Shown: piece after piece, positions 8,736 through 18,897 of the stretch
Layout: each line of letters opens with the position of its first letter
Position numbering within the stretch: the stretch's first letter is position 1
DNA from: Bacteroidales bacterium
GTDB taxonomy: Bacteria > Bacteroidota > Bacteroidia > Bacteroidales > Paludibacteraceae
DNA: 64,000 bases
Reading direction: 5' to 3'
Assembly (NCBI GenBank): GCA_015061115.1
Contig: SUXE01000012.1
Location: 1 to 64,000 of the forward strand
Position numbers and translations under genes: made by a program
The notes under the pieces: model-generated
Databases searched by the model: none
Seen by the model: only the letters and a program-made list of their open reading frames with translations
Told to the model about the DNA's origin: nothing

Positions 8736-8819
8736 AATTTTTAGATCCATCTATTATTGCCATTAACCCAATGTTAAGAACAGCAATGCAGGATGGAGAT
8801 GATCCTCTTTGGTGTTGGG

Positions 8820-11800
8820 TTACTTTACATTTATCTTTGCTCCACTTTCGCTGTTGCCTCTGAATGATGGTGAATACATGCATTCCGTAGTCGCTATTCC
8901 TGGTGAATAAACACCCTTGTTTGTGACGTGGAGTTTGTATGAGTATTTGAATGTTCCTTTGCTTAGACGGTCGAAAAACAAGCGTATACCAGAGTCTGTG
9001 ATGCTTTGGTAGTATGAGCTCTTTCCATTGTATATGAACTGAGACAACAGCTTTTCTGGCTCTAAACAAGTGGCATGCACATCTTGAATACAAACATAGT
9101 CGAGATCCTGATCGTTGTGTGCAGTCAATTCCACTCTCAGCTCGTCGCCTACATTAAGGACTTCGCTATTTTTAACCTCAGTCAGGATCTCTTTGTTTGC
9201 ACTGTCTCTATTCACTTTGAATGTCTTTTTGCTGATAGATATGTGGTTGGATGCAGACTTTATTTTATCGTTGTCTGAATTGAATGAAGCAAATAGGGTG
9301 GCAAAACCAATTCCGTCAGAAACTCCATTTATCTTGACGCTGTTGTCTCCTGCTTTACCATTCAGCGTGCGACGGATATATCCACCGTCGGCAGATTCTG
9401 AATTGATCACCTCTCCGTCTGGCATAGTCACAGAGCCATTGCTGATATTTGACGACATTGTGTTGACAAGGATATCAATTGCGTCTGCAGTGGCTGTAAT
9501 TGATTTCCATGATGTAGTCTCTCGCTTGTGCAATAGCCATAGCTGCATCTCAGCAAACTCCTCGTCAGTGACCATATTAGTCTCTTTCAAAGCTCTCATA
9601 GCCTCAGCGTGGACGGCGATGGAATTGTTGTGCCAACTGCAATAGTCGACATTATCCTTCCAATAGATACCCTGATCTGGATTCTTTGAATAGCCTTGAT
9701 GGATTGCCGTAGCGATAACTTTTGCTAAAGAATCTTTCTTTGCCGCAACAAGACATCGCACCATACATGCCTTGCCGTATAGAGACAATCCTTTCCAATT
9801 CTGCGACAAATCTTTCAGATAAACATTGATGGCAGTTTTTGCATTTTTGGAAATAGGCAACACATCCTGTGTGGTGAGACGAAGATGAAGTTCCCTTAGA
9901 TCAGCTTCTGATGTTGATAGATAGACGCTGCTGTTGTTCTTGCTTTTCCTTAATTGATAGTATTTCAGGTTGTCATGAATACATTTGTCAATAAACATCA
10001 GACAGCGTTCTAAAATATCATTATTGTTAAGATTGTTGCCTTTTATGTTTCTGATCCTGTTAAGAGTCATCGCAACATATAGCGTCGCCCATTCTGAACT
10101 TGGACCGTCGCTCCACCAACAGAATCCGCCATTTGAGTTTTGGTGCTTTTTCAAGTTATCCAATGATTCTTTTATTCGTTTTTCAGCATTGACGGAATTA
10201 AGCATGTTTGCCACTTGGATATGTCTCTCTTTTTCCTCCTGAGCCTCATATTTCCAAGGTGTGGCGTCTAATGAGACAATGCTCTTGTCCTGGTGCTTGT
10301 ATAGAGGAGAGTTGACGGTTGTAGCGTCGCTCATCCACTCGTCGATGACATTTTTGATTTCTGGATGATTGATTGAAATCAAGCGGGCAATTGAATTTAT
10401 ATATAGAGAAGTAGACATGTCAATGGCATTTTTCTCATTCAGATCTTTATCATTTGGCATTGCCATTATTGCCTGCCATACAGAGTTAGGAGAGTATTCA
10501 AATATAAGTTTTATATTATTGCTTTTTTCTGCATTTACAGACAATGTCTTTTCCTCTCCTTTGCGTATTATCGCATTATTTGCTTTGATCACACGACTTC
10601 TGTTCGAAACTACATTAATAGGATGGATTTCACCGTCGCTGAATTTATCTGATTCTGCGACGGTTGTTATCTTGACTGAGGTTATGCTGTCTGGTACAAC
10701 AAAAGAAAAGTCAATTGTTTGTGTTCCCTTAGATAAAACGTTGAAATCCTTTGTGATTTTACAAATCTCTTTTTTAGAGACCGTATCTTCCACAATAAAC
10801 GAGACTTTGCCGATTGTTGCTTCATTTTCATAGTTTATGACAGACACAGAGATAGTTTGTCTGTCTCCGCTACGCATCAGACGAGGCAGAAGAGGACGTA
10901 CTGAAAATGGATTTGAGGTGCAGATTGATTGGTTTGCATATCCACTGTAAAGATCCTGAGTGTTTGCAAACAGCTTGATATTCCAACGTGTCAAACTTTC
11001 CGGAGCATCAAATTCAAATGTGGCTTTTCCGTTTTTTGTCTCTATATTAGGGAAGAAGAATGCACATTCAGAGAAGTTAGATCTCAACTTATATTGTTGT
11101 GGTTGTTTCTTGTTTACAACATCCTCTATATTATTTTCCTCTTCTATTTTTTTCATTCTCATAATTCCGGAAAATTCATTAGCACCATCAGTTCTCCTCT
11201 GTACTCCATATCCAGTAACAACAAGATCTTCTAACATATCTTCATCTAAAACGACATTAAGAATTTGGTTGTTCTTGATTTTATATCGTTTTGTTTCATA
11301 TCCACTATAAGAAAATTCCAGTACACAGCCAACAGGAGCAAATATTATATAATTCCCGTCCATATCGGTATGTGTGCCTATGTCTGTGCCTTTTATAACG
11401 ACATTTGCAAATGGCAAAGGTTCTGATTTGTCGGATACAACTCCTTTGACTATGACTCCTTTTTTGAAATCGTCACCAATAAATATTCCTGTTGATTTTT
11501 TGTCTATTGATTCCAAATTTTGTCCGCAAAGAAGTGTAGAATAGCATGTGGCAAAATCATAGTCGTTATTAGCGTATAGCGGAATTATAGTAGACGAGTT
11601 ATCCATGAAGTAAGTGATGGAACTGCAGTATGATCCGACTTTGAAAACTGGTTGGTATGCGTTGAACTTATAATTCCAAGAGTTTGCTTTGTACGAATCA
11701 AGTGCCGCATCAGTCATTGTTACAGCCACAGATGATGGCATATTGACACTGTTGGTCTCTATTGTCCACTTTTGATGAGAACCTGCGTTGATACGCTCCT

Positions 11801-14800
11801 TTAAAGAAGAGATCTTTACGTTTATTGTCTTAGGCTCTTTTTTTCTTTCTATAGAATAAGTTCGTGAGTACGTTTCTCCATCGTAGTACATGTTGAATGT
11901 GACTATAGCTCCGAGTCTATGTTCATTTGAGAATAACTCGTCATAAGGAATCTTGATATTTTTTATGCCTTTTTTTAGGTTGAGCCACTCCTCCTTAAGA
12001 GGGTAGCCGTAGTTGTTGTATATACGGAAAAGCACATAGGCATCATCCACACCTATTCCTAATGTGACGTTAAAAGAATCATTCTTCGCAATTGAAAAAT
12101 AATCAGATTCTTTAGATGCCCAAAACACATCGTCGCAAGGATTTGTATTAATATCTGGATTGAATAGTATGGCGTTCCATATGCCCAACGTATCTCCATC
12201 CTCATTGTTGATAACGATGATGCGATATTTTCCTAAGTCGATATTTGGCATGTCGACGGAAGTTATACCATTAAGGATATGGTTTTCTGAGTAGACGATG
12301 CTGTCCTTCTCATTTTGGAATGCAAGTTTGACATCCCTTCTCGTAGGTATAGGGTTCTCTGAGTAATAGTGTTTGTAATCGTAATTGTATTTGTTTGTGC
12401 AGTTGAATATGAGTTTGTCTCTCTTGACATCTAAAACTTTGTCATTATTTATATTCTTATCGTCCCCATAATAGTTACGTTTGTTTTTATCATCATGATT
12501 CAATGACAGACAGACATTGTTTTTACTAAGTTTGTAAGTCTGTTTTTTTTCAATTGTTTCCCCAGAAGGAGTGGTTATTGTGGCGTTCAGATTAATTTTG
12601 ATTTCTTTTTCTGTATCTAGGTGATAAACAATAGAGAATTCTCCTGTAGAGTCTGTCTTAGAGTCGAAAACAAGAGTGTCAATATCAATGTGGATAGCAT
12701 TATTTGCGATCGGTTCGCCAGAAAGATATCTGGCGATGCCTTTGAATTCAATTTCAGGTTTTAATGTGTTTTTTTCAGAAAGAGGATAAAACTCAATTAC
12801 AGCCTGTTGCAGTTTGTATGCTTCCACATTGAATTCAACCTTTGTGGCAGAATAATAGCCTAAATCTTTAATATCATCACTGAGTATTGAATAGGTTCCG
12901 ATAGCGTCCTCATTATTAGGGATTTTAAATTCCCCGTAGAATTTTCCGAATTTATCTGTAGTAGTGGAGTCTGTTATGATATTTGAACCTTTCTTTCTAA
13001 TCGTTATATAAATCTTCTTTTCATTTTCGACAAAATCACCAGATGCACTATTGTTATAACGGACACCGAAGTAATGTACGGTTTGGCCTGGTCTGTATAT
13101 AGTGCGGTCTGTGAATAATTTTGTGTATGAATCAGAATTGTTGCGAATGTTATGTTTGTCCAGTCGGCAATACGCAGAGTATTGGTCTTTTCCTTTTGAT
13201 AGATAGCATCTTGCAAAAAAATAATAATAAGGATTGTAATCATCGTCGTCGTCATCAACATCGTTATGGTGTTCTAGTACGCTTACGATAGATTTACCGT
13301 TCTTATCTGTTCCTATTTTATCGATGACATTACAAGATTGAAGAAAAGAATTATCTAATCTATTATAATCATAATAATATATTGGCTTGACCTTTGCTCC
13401 CTCGATTGGCTTTCCTGTTTTGCTGTCTAATGCGTAGATATTGAATTTGTGTACAATATTACTGTCTTTGTCTATTTCTTTATCCGCTTCGAAGTCTGAT
13501 ACATTTGGAGTATACTTTCTATCTGCATATTTGGATGGGTCTCCTAGTCGATCAAAATCATAAATATTGTTGTAAATCAGCATATCATGCATTACAGCCA
13601 TGTCCGTTACCCTGAAGTATAGTCGTATTTTATCTTTTGGGTTGTCTGTGTCGTATATTTCTATTCTGTATGCACCGTAATCAAAAGTGCCAAGGTCAAA
13701 AGTATCTTTAGCTTGGTATTTGAATGTGCTTTTGCTTAGTTTGAAAGTCTCAGACCTCTTCCTTATGTTGTATCTTAGTCCATCGCGTGAAAAATAAGCA
13801 TAGGCAGGAGTTGTGGTTTTATGAATCTTAATTTTTATCTTGTCTACATTAGCGTTGCTTACAATCAATTTGACAGACTCTCCGCTATGTATAGAATTTT
13901 TGACTTTAGCGTTAAGAATATGTTGGTTCAACTTGTCCGATATCTCATTCAAACGATCAGTAAGGTATTTGTCTTTGAATCTGGCTTTCACGTCGTTGAT
14001 ACGTTCCATTAATTCGGAAAGTTGTTCTTTATCTTTGGATGATATAAGTTTGTCATCAAACTTTTTATAAACCAATTTGTCGCGAAGATATTCAGCATCC
14101 ACAATATTAGTGTCGTTGGGATACTTTTGAATCAAAGAATCAAGTGCATTGATAGTTGATTCGTTTGATATATTTGAAATGTCTCTTAAATTGTTTATTC
14201 TTAGTTTGTCATAATTTACGACGTGTGAGTCGCAACCATATTTCATGAATATATTCACTAATTTTGTGTAGATGATATCTTTTACGTCATTTTTTTTTGA
14301 TACGGCAAGTTGAGATGAAATAGGATTGATTTTTTTGCATTTTGCGTAGGATGGCAAATACAAATGTATATTTTCGGCAATTGCATTTCCGATAGACTCA
14401 ATAACGTAACTGTTTTTGTCGCATTGATTCACAAATAGTTGAGGGTAACTGGAAGTTTTTGCGATTCCTAGTGAGTCTAACTCATTAAGCATTTGTTTGA
14501 ACAATTTTCTTGTGACCAGTTCAATTTCCTTTGATGTCATGTCCTCAAGATTCAGAGTGTCGTAATTCTCGTGAATTTCAGATGAATGGTTTGTTTCGTC
14601 GATTTTGTTGTATTCATTGGCCAACATGAGAAGGAAATATTGGCAGACACATCTTTCAACATTGTCTTTGATCTTATTAAGCAGTTTTTGTGTTTTGATG
14701 TAGTGGCTGTTGATTATATCCAGACCGTCTTCTTTGTTGTCGTATGAGTATAGCAGACCCAATCCTAATCCGGGAGAGTTGATACATCCCATATCGATAG

Positions 14801-15011
14801 CGAAAGAGTAAATTTCCGAACGAAGCATCTCTCGGGTATTATTATCTTTGATAGATTCCTTTTCTACACGTTTTATAATAGTGTCGGCGTCTCTTAACAT
14901 AGATTTTTGCATCAATTCATCGATTTTAGCAAATTCTTCATCGTAGTTTATGGAAAGAGCAGGGTATACGATGCCCATTAGAAATATAAACGCGAATATT
15001 ATTTTTTTCAT
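8820..15011 (-). CDS. Giant alpha-2-macroglobulin family protein with embedded carboxypeptidase-regulatory module, 2063 aa
   Basis: Begins with a signal peptide (MKKIIFAFIFLMGIVYPALS), so it is exported. Macroglobulin-type beta domains fill the first 1150 residues, including the MG2 signature TDRTIYRPGQTVHYFGVRYN near residue 640. At about 1185-1275 there is a carboxypeptidase-D regulatory-like domain (GVVSDKSEPLPFANVVIKGT) ending in LVVTGYG, as at the N-terminus of SusC porins. The A2M core domain follows (FDAPESLTRWNIKLFANT near 1320) and then an alpha-toroid-like domain (NSNGGFCWWSDGPSSEWATL near 1625). No thioester CxEQ is seen, as is usual in the Bacteroidetes forms. Probably a periplasmic or surface protein that traps or guards against proteases. 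Single gene with its own promoter. Confidence 0.88.
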   Translation of the reverse strand: MKKIIFAFIFLMGIVYPALSINYDEEFAKIDELMQKSMLRDADTIIKRVEKESIKDNNTREMLRSEIYSFAIDMGCINSPGLGLGLLYSYDNKEDGLDIINSHYIKTQKLLNKIKDNVERCVCQYFLLMLANEYNKIDETNHSSEIHENYDTLNLEDMTSKEIELVTRKLFKQMLNELDSLGIAKTSSYPQLFVNQCDKNSYVIESIGNAIAENIHLYLPSYAKCKKINPISSQLAVSKKNDVKDIIYTKLVNIFMKYGCDSHVVNYDKLRINNLRDISNISNESTINALDSLIQKYPNDTNIVDAEYLRDKLVYKKFDDKLISSKDKEQLSELMERINDVKARFKDKYLTDRLNEISDKLNQHILNAKVKNSIHSGESVKLIVSNANVDKIKIKIHKTTTPAYAYFSRDGLRYNIRKRSETFKLSKSTFKYQAKDTFDLGTFDYGAYRIEIYDTDNPKDKIRLYFRVTDMAVMHDMLIYNNIYDFDRLGDPSKYADRKYTPNVSDFEADKEIDKDSNIVHKFNIYALDSKTGKPIEGAKVKPIYYYDYNRLDNSFLQSCNVIDKIGTDKNGKSIVSVLEHHNDVDDDDDDYNPYYYFFARCYLSKGKDQYSAYCRLDKHNIRNNSDSYTKLFTDRTIYRPGQTVHYFGVRYNNSASGDFVENEKKIYITIRKKGSNIITDSTTTDKFGKFYGEFKIPNNEDAIGTYSILSDDIKDLGYYSATKVEFNVEAYKLQQAVIEFYPLSEKNTLKPEIEFKGIARYLSGEPIANNAIHIDIDTLVFDSKTDSTGEFSIVYHLDTEKEIKINLNATITTPSGETIEKKQTYKLSKNNVCLSLNHDDKNKRNYYGDDKNINNDKVLDVKRDKLIFNCTNKYNYDYKHYYSENPIPTRRDVKLAFQNEKDSIVYSENHILNGITSVDMPNIDLGKYRIIVINNEDGDTLGIWNAILFNPDINTNPCDDVFWASKESDYFSIAKNDSFNVTLGIGVDDAYVLFRIYNNYGYPLKEEWLNLKKGIKNIKIPYDELFSNEHRLGAIVTFNMYYDGETYSRTYSIERKKEPKTINVKISSLKERINAGSHQKWTIETNSVNMPSSVAVTMTDAALDSYKANSWNYKFNAYQPVFKVGSYCSSITYFMDNSSTIIPLYANNDYDFATCYSTLLCGQNLESIDKKSTGIFIGDDFKKGVIVKGVVSDKSEPLPFANVVIKGTDIGTHTDMDGNYIIFAPVGCVLEFSYSGYETKRYKIKNNQILNVVLDEDMLEDLVVTGYGVQRRTDGANEFSGIMRMKKIEEENNIEDVVNKKQPQQYKLRSNFSECAFFFPNIETKNGKATFEFDAPESLTRWNIKLFANTQDLYSGYANQSICTSNPFSVRPLLPRLMRSGDRQTISVSVINYENEATIGKVSFIVEDTVSKKEICKITKDFNVLSKGTQTIDFSFVVPDSITSVKITTVAESDKFSDGEIHPINVVSNRSRVIKANNAIIRKGEEKTLSVNAEKSNNIKLIFEYSPNSVWQAIMAMPNDKDLNEKNAIDMSTSLYINSIARLISINHPEIKNVIDEWMSDATTVNSPLYKHQDKSIVSLDATPWKYEAQEEKERHIQVANMLNSVNAEKRIKESLDNLKKHQNSNGGFCWWSDGPSSEWATLYVAMTLNRIRNIKGNNLNNNDILERCLMFIDKCIHDNLKYYQLRKSKNNSSVYLSTSEADLRELHLRLTTQDVLPISKNAKTAINVYLKDLSQNWKGLSLYGKACMVRCLVAAKKDSLAKVIATAIHQGYSKNPDQGIYWKDNVDYCSWHNNSIAVHAEAMRALKETNMVTDEEFAEMQLWLLHKRETTSWKSITATADAIDILVNTMSSNISNGSVTMPDGEVINSESADGGYIRRTLNGKAGDNSVKINGVSDGIGFATLFASFNSDNDKIKSASNHISISKKTFKVNRDSANKEILTEVKNSEVLNVGDELRVELTAHNDQDLDYVCIQDVHATCLEPEKLLSQFIYNGKSSYYQSITDSGIRLFFDRLSKGTFKYSYKLHVTNKGVYSPGIATTECMYSPSFRGNSESGAKINVK

Positions 15012-15033
15012 GTTGTATCACTGTTTGTCATCA

Positions 15034-15041
15034 CAAATTTA
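15034..15041 (-). promoter_or_regulatory. Promoter -7 element of the A2M gene
   Basis: The minus strand reads TAAATTTG, a TAnnTTTG match, with a one-mismatch -33 GTTG 20 bases upstream (15062-15065). The leader would be only about 16 bases long. Confidence 0.5.
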
Positions 15042-15130
15042 ATTAAATGAAATTATGACGACAACAAAAAACACTTAAAATGATGTTTATTATCTTTTAT
15101 TTCAAGAATTAAACAGAAAAACATGATTGT

Positions 15131-15169
15131 TTAGTAGAAAAAGTGATGATAATTAGTAGAAAAAGTGAT
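15131..15169. repeat. Two 17-bp direct repeats 22 bp apart before the PCMD gene
   Basis: TTAGTAGAAAAAGTGAT occurs identically at 15131-15147 and 15153-15169. The 22-bp period puts both copies on the same face of the helix. They lie 60 to 98 bases upstream of the ATG at 15229, a normal place for an activator or repressor pair. Confidence 0.6.
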
Positions 15170-15228
15170 AAAAAAAGAGGAAAATCGGATAAAATGTATA
15201 ATTTAGCGAACGTATCGTTAAAGAATTT

Positions 15229-16173
15229 ATGGTAAAACAAATTTTTTCGACACTATTATTGGCACCGGCATTTGTCGGAATGGCTCAGCTGAAAGTTACT
15301 CAGTTGAGGTATTCTGATTTCGACAGTTGGCAGGTGAGGAATATAAAGGAAAGTTTTCTGATTGGTGGAAATGTCAAGCAAATCTACGAAATCGGAAAAC
15401 CAGACACTATTAATGAAACTGGTCCACGTAAGAGAACAGACTCTCCTTGGGAGACCTCCAGCAGTCTGATCCATGCGGCAAGTGTAGACAAGGCGAGCGT
15501 CACCGTCTATCCGGAAAAACGAGGCGACGGCTATTGCTTGAGGATTGAGAGCAAATTAGAGGAAGTGAAAGTGCTCGGTATGGTAAACTTGACATGTATG
15601 GCATCTGGCAGCGTCTTCACTGGTTTCCTTATTGAACCTATTGAGAGTTCTGATAATCCGATGCAATATATGATGCAGGGAGTGCCTTACACAGCCAAGC
15701 CAAGAGCTATAAAGTTTGACTATAAAGCCAAGGTTGGAGGAAAAAGACAATACAAGTCAGTCTCTAAATCCATGGATCTTGAAGGAAAGAATGAAGCTGA
15801 GGTGTCTGTTGTGCTACAAAGACGATGGGAGGATGCAAGTGGCAAACTTCATGCGAAGAGAGTGGCTACAGCCTACATGAGAATCAAGGAGAGTGTGAAT
15901 GATTGGCAAAACGGTTATGAATTACCTCTACAATACGGAGATATAACCAATGAACCTGGTTATCAGGATTATATGGGCGTGAATTATAAAAATTATCCAT
16001 ATTGGGGCATCAATAGTAAAGGAGTGAGAATGCAGATTTCAGAGAAGGAATATGCTGATCCGGATGAAATGCCTACGCATATTATAATCAGGTTTTCAAG
16101 TGGATATGGGGGGGCATTCTGTGGAGCTATAGGTGATAGACTATGGGTGGACAACCTAAAAATTATAGAATAA
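15229..16173 (+). CDS. PCMD-domain secreted protein, 314 aa
   Basis: Signal peptide MVKQIFSTLLLAPAFVGMAQ. The rest is a beta-sandwich-like protein whose end, IIIRFSSGYGGAFCGAIGDRLWVDNLKIIE, matches the PCMD (putative carbohydrate metabolism) domain pattern SS..G..F.GA.GS.LWVDNL. These domains occur in Bacteroidetes surface proteins and are thought to bind glycans. It lacks a lipobox, so it may be periplasmic or exported. It faces away from the A2M gene and shares the 217-base intergenic region carrying the paired repeats. Confidence 0.7.
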   Translation: MVKQIFSTLLLAPAFVGMAQLKVTQLRYSDFDSWQVRNIKESFLIGGNVKQIYEIGKPDTINETGPRKRTDSPWETSSSLIHAASVDKASVTVYPEKRGDGYCLRIESKLEEVKVLGMVNLTCMASGSVFTGFLIEPIESSDNPMQYMMQGVPYTAKPRAIKFDYKAKVGGKRQYKSVSKSMDLEGKNEAEVSVVLQRRWEDASGKLHAKRVATAYMRIKESVNDWQNGYELPLQYGDITNEPGYQDYMGVNYKNYPYWGINSKGVRMQISEKEYADPDEMPTHIIIRFSSGYGGAFCGAIGDRLWVDNLKIIE

Positions 16174-16197
16174 ACTAACTATTTAGACGGTATATTC

Positions 16198-16228
16198 TTT
16201 GCGTAGAAAAAAAATATACCTACATTTG
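16198..16228 (+). promoter_or_regulatory. Consensus promoter of the glycosyltransferase gene
   Basis: TTTG (16198-16201), 19 bases, then TACATTTG (16221-16228): a full match to the Bacteroidetes -33/-7 pattern. The transcript would carry a leader of about 50 bases before the ATG at 16287. Confidence 0.75.
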
Positions 16229-16286
16229 CCCAATAATTTGTTGGTGGCAACTTGTTGAAACGAACAGCCAACATTACTTAAAGATA

Positions 16287-17420
16287 ATGAAAGTTCTGCA
16301 AATATCAAATTACTATTATCCTTTGGTGGGAGGAACGCAGGCCACTTGCCAGTATTTGTCGGAAGGCATTAAGGACGAATATGATGTGCACGTAGTGGCA
16401 TTCAGCGAAGATAAGGAGGATAAAGAAGAAGAACATAATGGGGTAAAGGTAAGCAAAGCCGGAGTTTTTTTGATGTTGCTTCGTCAGAGTTTGTCTTTTT
16501 CATATTATAAATTGCTCAAGAAGTATATTGTAGAGTGGAAACCTGATATCATTCATTTCCATCACCCTAATCCGTTTGTGATGGCCTTGATGTTAAGGCT
16601 CATTCCAGACGACGTGAAACTCTACGTTCATTACCATCTTGATGTCACTGCACAGAAAATCATGTATCAGTTTATCAAAGGCATTGAGAGAAAAATGCTT
16701 GAGAGAGCTGATATGATTGCCACTACTTCAGAAAACTATAAGAAGTCGTCTCCTGTATTGAAGGATTTCCAGGACAAGACGGTTGTGCTTGCTAGTGCGA
16801 TCGACATTGCTAAGTATGATCTACAGCCAGGAGAGCAGGAAAAAGTTGAAAAAATCAAGCAGGCTGCTTGTGGCAAGAAGATTGTATTCCATGCTGGAAG
16901 ACACGTCCGTCATAAAGGTTTGGAAGACCTGATAGAGGCTGAGAAACTGATTAAATCAGATTGTGTGATTTATGTTGGTGGTGATGGCCCGACGACGGAT
17001 GAGATGATGCAGTTGGCAAGATTCTCTGATAGAATCCGATTCTTAGGTAGAATGAATGATTCAGATCTGCGTTGTTATTATCATGCTGCGGATGTTTTTG
17101 CATTCCCGTCATACACTAAAGCTGAAGGTTTCGGACTTACACTTGCGGAGGCAATGTATTGTGGCACACCTGCTGTGACATACACAATCGAAGGAAGTGG
17201 AGTGAATTGGGTATGCCCGAATGGAGAGACCGGTCTTGAAGTTCCAAACAGAGATGTTGAGGCATACGCGGCTGCAATAGATAGATTGCTTCAGGATGAC
17301 GAGTTGCGCAAGCAGTTGTCGGAGAACGCAAGAAGTAGAGTAGTAACGTTGTTTACAATCCAGAAAGAGGTTGAAACACTGAAAGAGCAATATGCTTATT
17401 TGCTAAATAAAAAAGCGTAA
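16287..17420 (+). CDS. Family 4 glycosyltransferase (GT-B), 377 aa
   Basis: Cytoplasmic or membrane-associated sugar transferase of the GT4 class. The N-domain begins VLQISNYYYPLVGGTQATCQYLSEGI, with the glycine-rich loop that binds the acceptor. The C-domain has VFHAGRHVRHKGLEDLIEA, the family's sugar-nucleotide beta strand, and the E-x7-E signature SYTKAEGFGLTLAEAMYCGTP near residue 285, in which the first Glu is the usual catalytic base candidate. Length is typical. Own promoter and terminator, no other glycan genes nearby, so neither sugar nor acceptor can be inferred. Confidence 0.9.
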   Translation: MKVLQISNYYYPLVGGTQATCQYLSEGIKDEYDVHVVAFSEDKEDKEEEHNGVKVSKAGVFLMLLRQSLSFSYYKLLKKYIVEWKPDIIHFHHPNPFVMALMLRLIPDDVKLYVHYHLDVTAQKIMYQFIKGIERKMLERADMIATTSENYKKSSPVLKDFQDKTVVLASAIDIAKYDLQPGEQEKVEKIKQAACGKKIVFHAGRHVRHKGLEDLIEAEKLIKSDCVIYVGGDGPTTDEMMQLARFSDRIRFLGRMNDSDLRCYYHAADVFAFPSYTKAEGFGLTLAEAMYCGTPAVTYTIEGSGVNWVCPNGETGLEVPNRDVEAYAAAIDRLLQDDELRKQLSENARSRVVTLFTIQKEVETLKEQYAYLLNKKA

Positions 17421-17448
17421 GAATTTAGAAATGCTAAATTTATTATAC

Positions 17449-17484
17449 AAACAGCCCATGAATATTTCGTGGGCTGTTTTTTAT
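17449..17484 (+). terminator. Terminator of the glycosyltransferase gene
   Basis: AACAGCCCA (17450-17458) pairs with TGGGCTGTT (17470-17478) and is followed by TTTTATTT. Confidence 0.85.
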
Positions 17485-17575
17485 TTCATGTTTTAACAAT
17501 TTCTAAACATTCGGATATATACAAAAACAAAATTTTTTGATTAAATTTGGAGGAATTCTGAAAAAACATTTGTCT

Positions 17576-18367
17576 ATGAATATGCAAGCGCTACAACAAG
17601 ACACACTTCTTAAGGGAGGTGCTTATCGAATAGAGAAAATTCTAAGTCAAAGTGATTTGGAAATCACTTATCTTTCCGATAAATTCGGCGATAACAGAAA
17701 TGTCGTGGTGACAGAGTTTTTTGTGAAAGATATTTGTCGACGCGAGAAAAATAATAGTGTTGCTTATGATTCAGAAGATGTCACAGCAATGCGTGATAAA
17801 TTCAAAAGCGATGCATTGGATAGATTAAATAAAGGTATTCTTGAAGTTTTTGAAGAGAACAATACAGCCTACTATGTCAAATATGAAGACGACGGTGCTA
17901 TAATCATACATGATGATTCAAGCGAATCAGACAACTTAAATCAGGATGATAAAAAAGACGCTGCTAAGCCATCTTTGCTAAAGAAATTAAAATGGCCACT
18001 TATTTTAGTTGCTGTTATAGGTGCAGGTGCCGCTTTTTTCGTGTCGTCAGAACCACCAGTAGAGATAGAAACAACAACAGTAAACTCAGAAAAGAAAGTT
18101 GAAACGAAAACTGTGGAGACTAAGAAAGAAGAGTCTGTAAAGGTAGAGAAGGAGAGTGCCGTTTTCGCTCCGATTATGGAGAAGTTGAGAAAGGCTAAGA
18201 AAGACGCCGAAGCAATCCCTGGAGTAAGTCAACATAAGGTTTTGACACAGCTTTCTAATGCTAAGGATGAGTTTGAGAAGGTGAAATCAAAATTGTCTGC
18301 CGATGAGCAGGATAGATACCACAAAGCTTTTCAGGAAGTTATAGAAATTGTTAAGAAGAGATCGTAA
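17576..18367 (+). CDS. Membrane protein with degenerate Ser/Thr-kinase N-lobe, 263 aa
   Basis: Residues 1-105 follow the start of Bacteroidetes Hanks-type kinases (LLKGGAYRIEKILSQSDLEITYLSDK … FEENNTAYYVKYEDDG). The glycine-rich loop is lost and the ATP-binding Lys of the usual VAIKEFF is Thr here (VVVTEFF). The whole catalytic lobe is missing: after an acidic linker comes one membrane helix (WPLILVAVIGAGAAFFV, near 148-166), then a Lys/Glu-rich coiled-coil-like tail. It cannot be an active kinase. The ATG at 17576 is preferred to a TTG at 17537 because TAAATTTG (17542-17549) looks like its promoter. Possibly a scaffold or a decayed kinase under new use. Confidence 0.7.
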   Translation: MNMQALQQDTLLKGGAYRIEKILSQSDLEITYLSDKFGDNRNVVVTEFFVKDICRREKNNSVAYDSEDVTAMRDKFKSDALDRLNKGILEVFEENNTAYYVKYEDDGAIIIHDDSSESDNLNQDDKKDAAKPSLLKKLKWPLILVAVIGAGAAFFVSSEPPVEIETTTVNSEKKVETKTVETKKEESVKVEKESAVFAPIMEKLRKAKKDAEAIPGVSQHKVLTQLSNAKDEFEKVKSKLSADEQDRYHKAFQEVIEIVKKRS

Positions 18368-18444
18368 TACACGGGCATTTTGAGTTTTGAAACCATGTAA
18401 CATCTCCAAAATTCATTTTATTATTTCAAGTAAAATATACAGAT

Positions 18445-18897
18445 ATGTCAGAAGAAGAAATTCAGAAACAAATGGATGCAATGCGTGCATTAGATGAACC
18501 GATGCCGCAGGTTGGAATATTTTGGTATGACATGGAAGACAAATCATTTTTTGGTGTCTGTAAACAGGAACTTACTCCTAAACAGGTGGAAGAAGCTGCA
18601 GACAAGGGTTTGCCATTCATCAATTATCCTCATTTGCATCGTCAAGTTTGGGCCAAGGAATATTTCAAAGCACAAGCAAAACATGAGACAACTAAATTCA
18701 AAGGAGATTATACTCAAGTTCCAAGAGGAAGAGTTGCCTGGAATATAGATAAATTCATCGTTTTTGTAGGACAGTGGGCAAAACCAATAGAGTCTGAACT
18801 TTATTCTATGATTGAGAAAGAGTTTGCTCTTCCATACTTTGAATTCGTTTATGATGAGCATTGGGATTTAGGTCATGGATGGTCTGGGGATTTTTAA
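18445..18897 (+). CDS. Conserved hypothetical protein, 150 aa
   Basis: A soluble protein with no signal peptide, rich in aromatic residues (FWYDMEDKSFFGVCKQELT, YPHLHRQVWAKEYF, WDLGHGWSGDF). The composition and the regular strand-helix pattern suggest a folded single domain. I recognise similar small proteins only as uncharacterised genes of gut bacteria. It follows the kinase-like gene by 77 bases on the same strand with no terminator between, so the two may be co-transcribed. Confidence 0.65.
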   Translation: MSEEEIQKQMDAMRALDEPMPQVGIFWYDMEDKSFFGVCKQELTPKQVEEAADKGLPFINYPHLHRQVWAKEYFKAQAKHETTKFKGDYTQVPRGRVAWNIDKFIVFVGQWAKPIESELYSMIEKEFALPYFEFVYDEHWDLGHGWSGDF

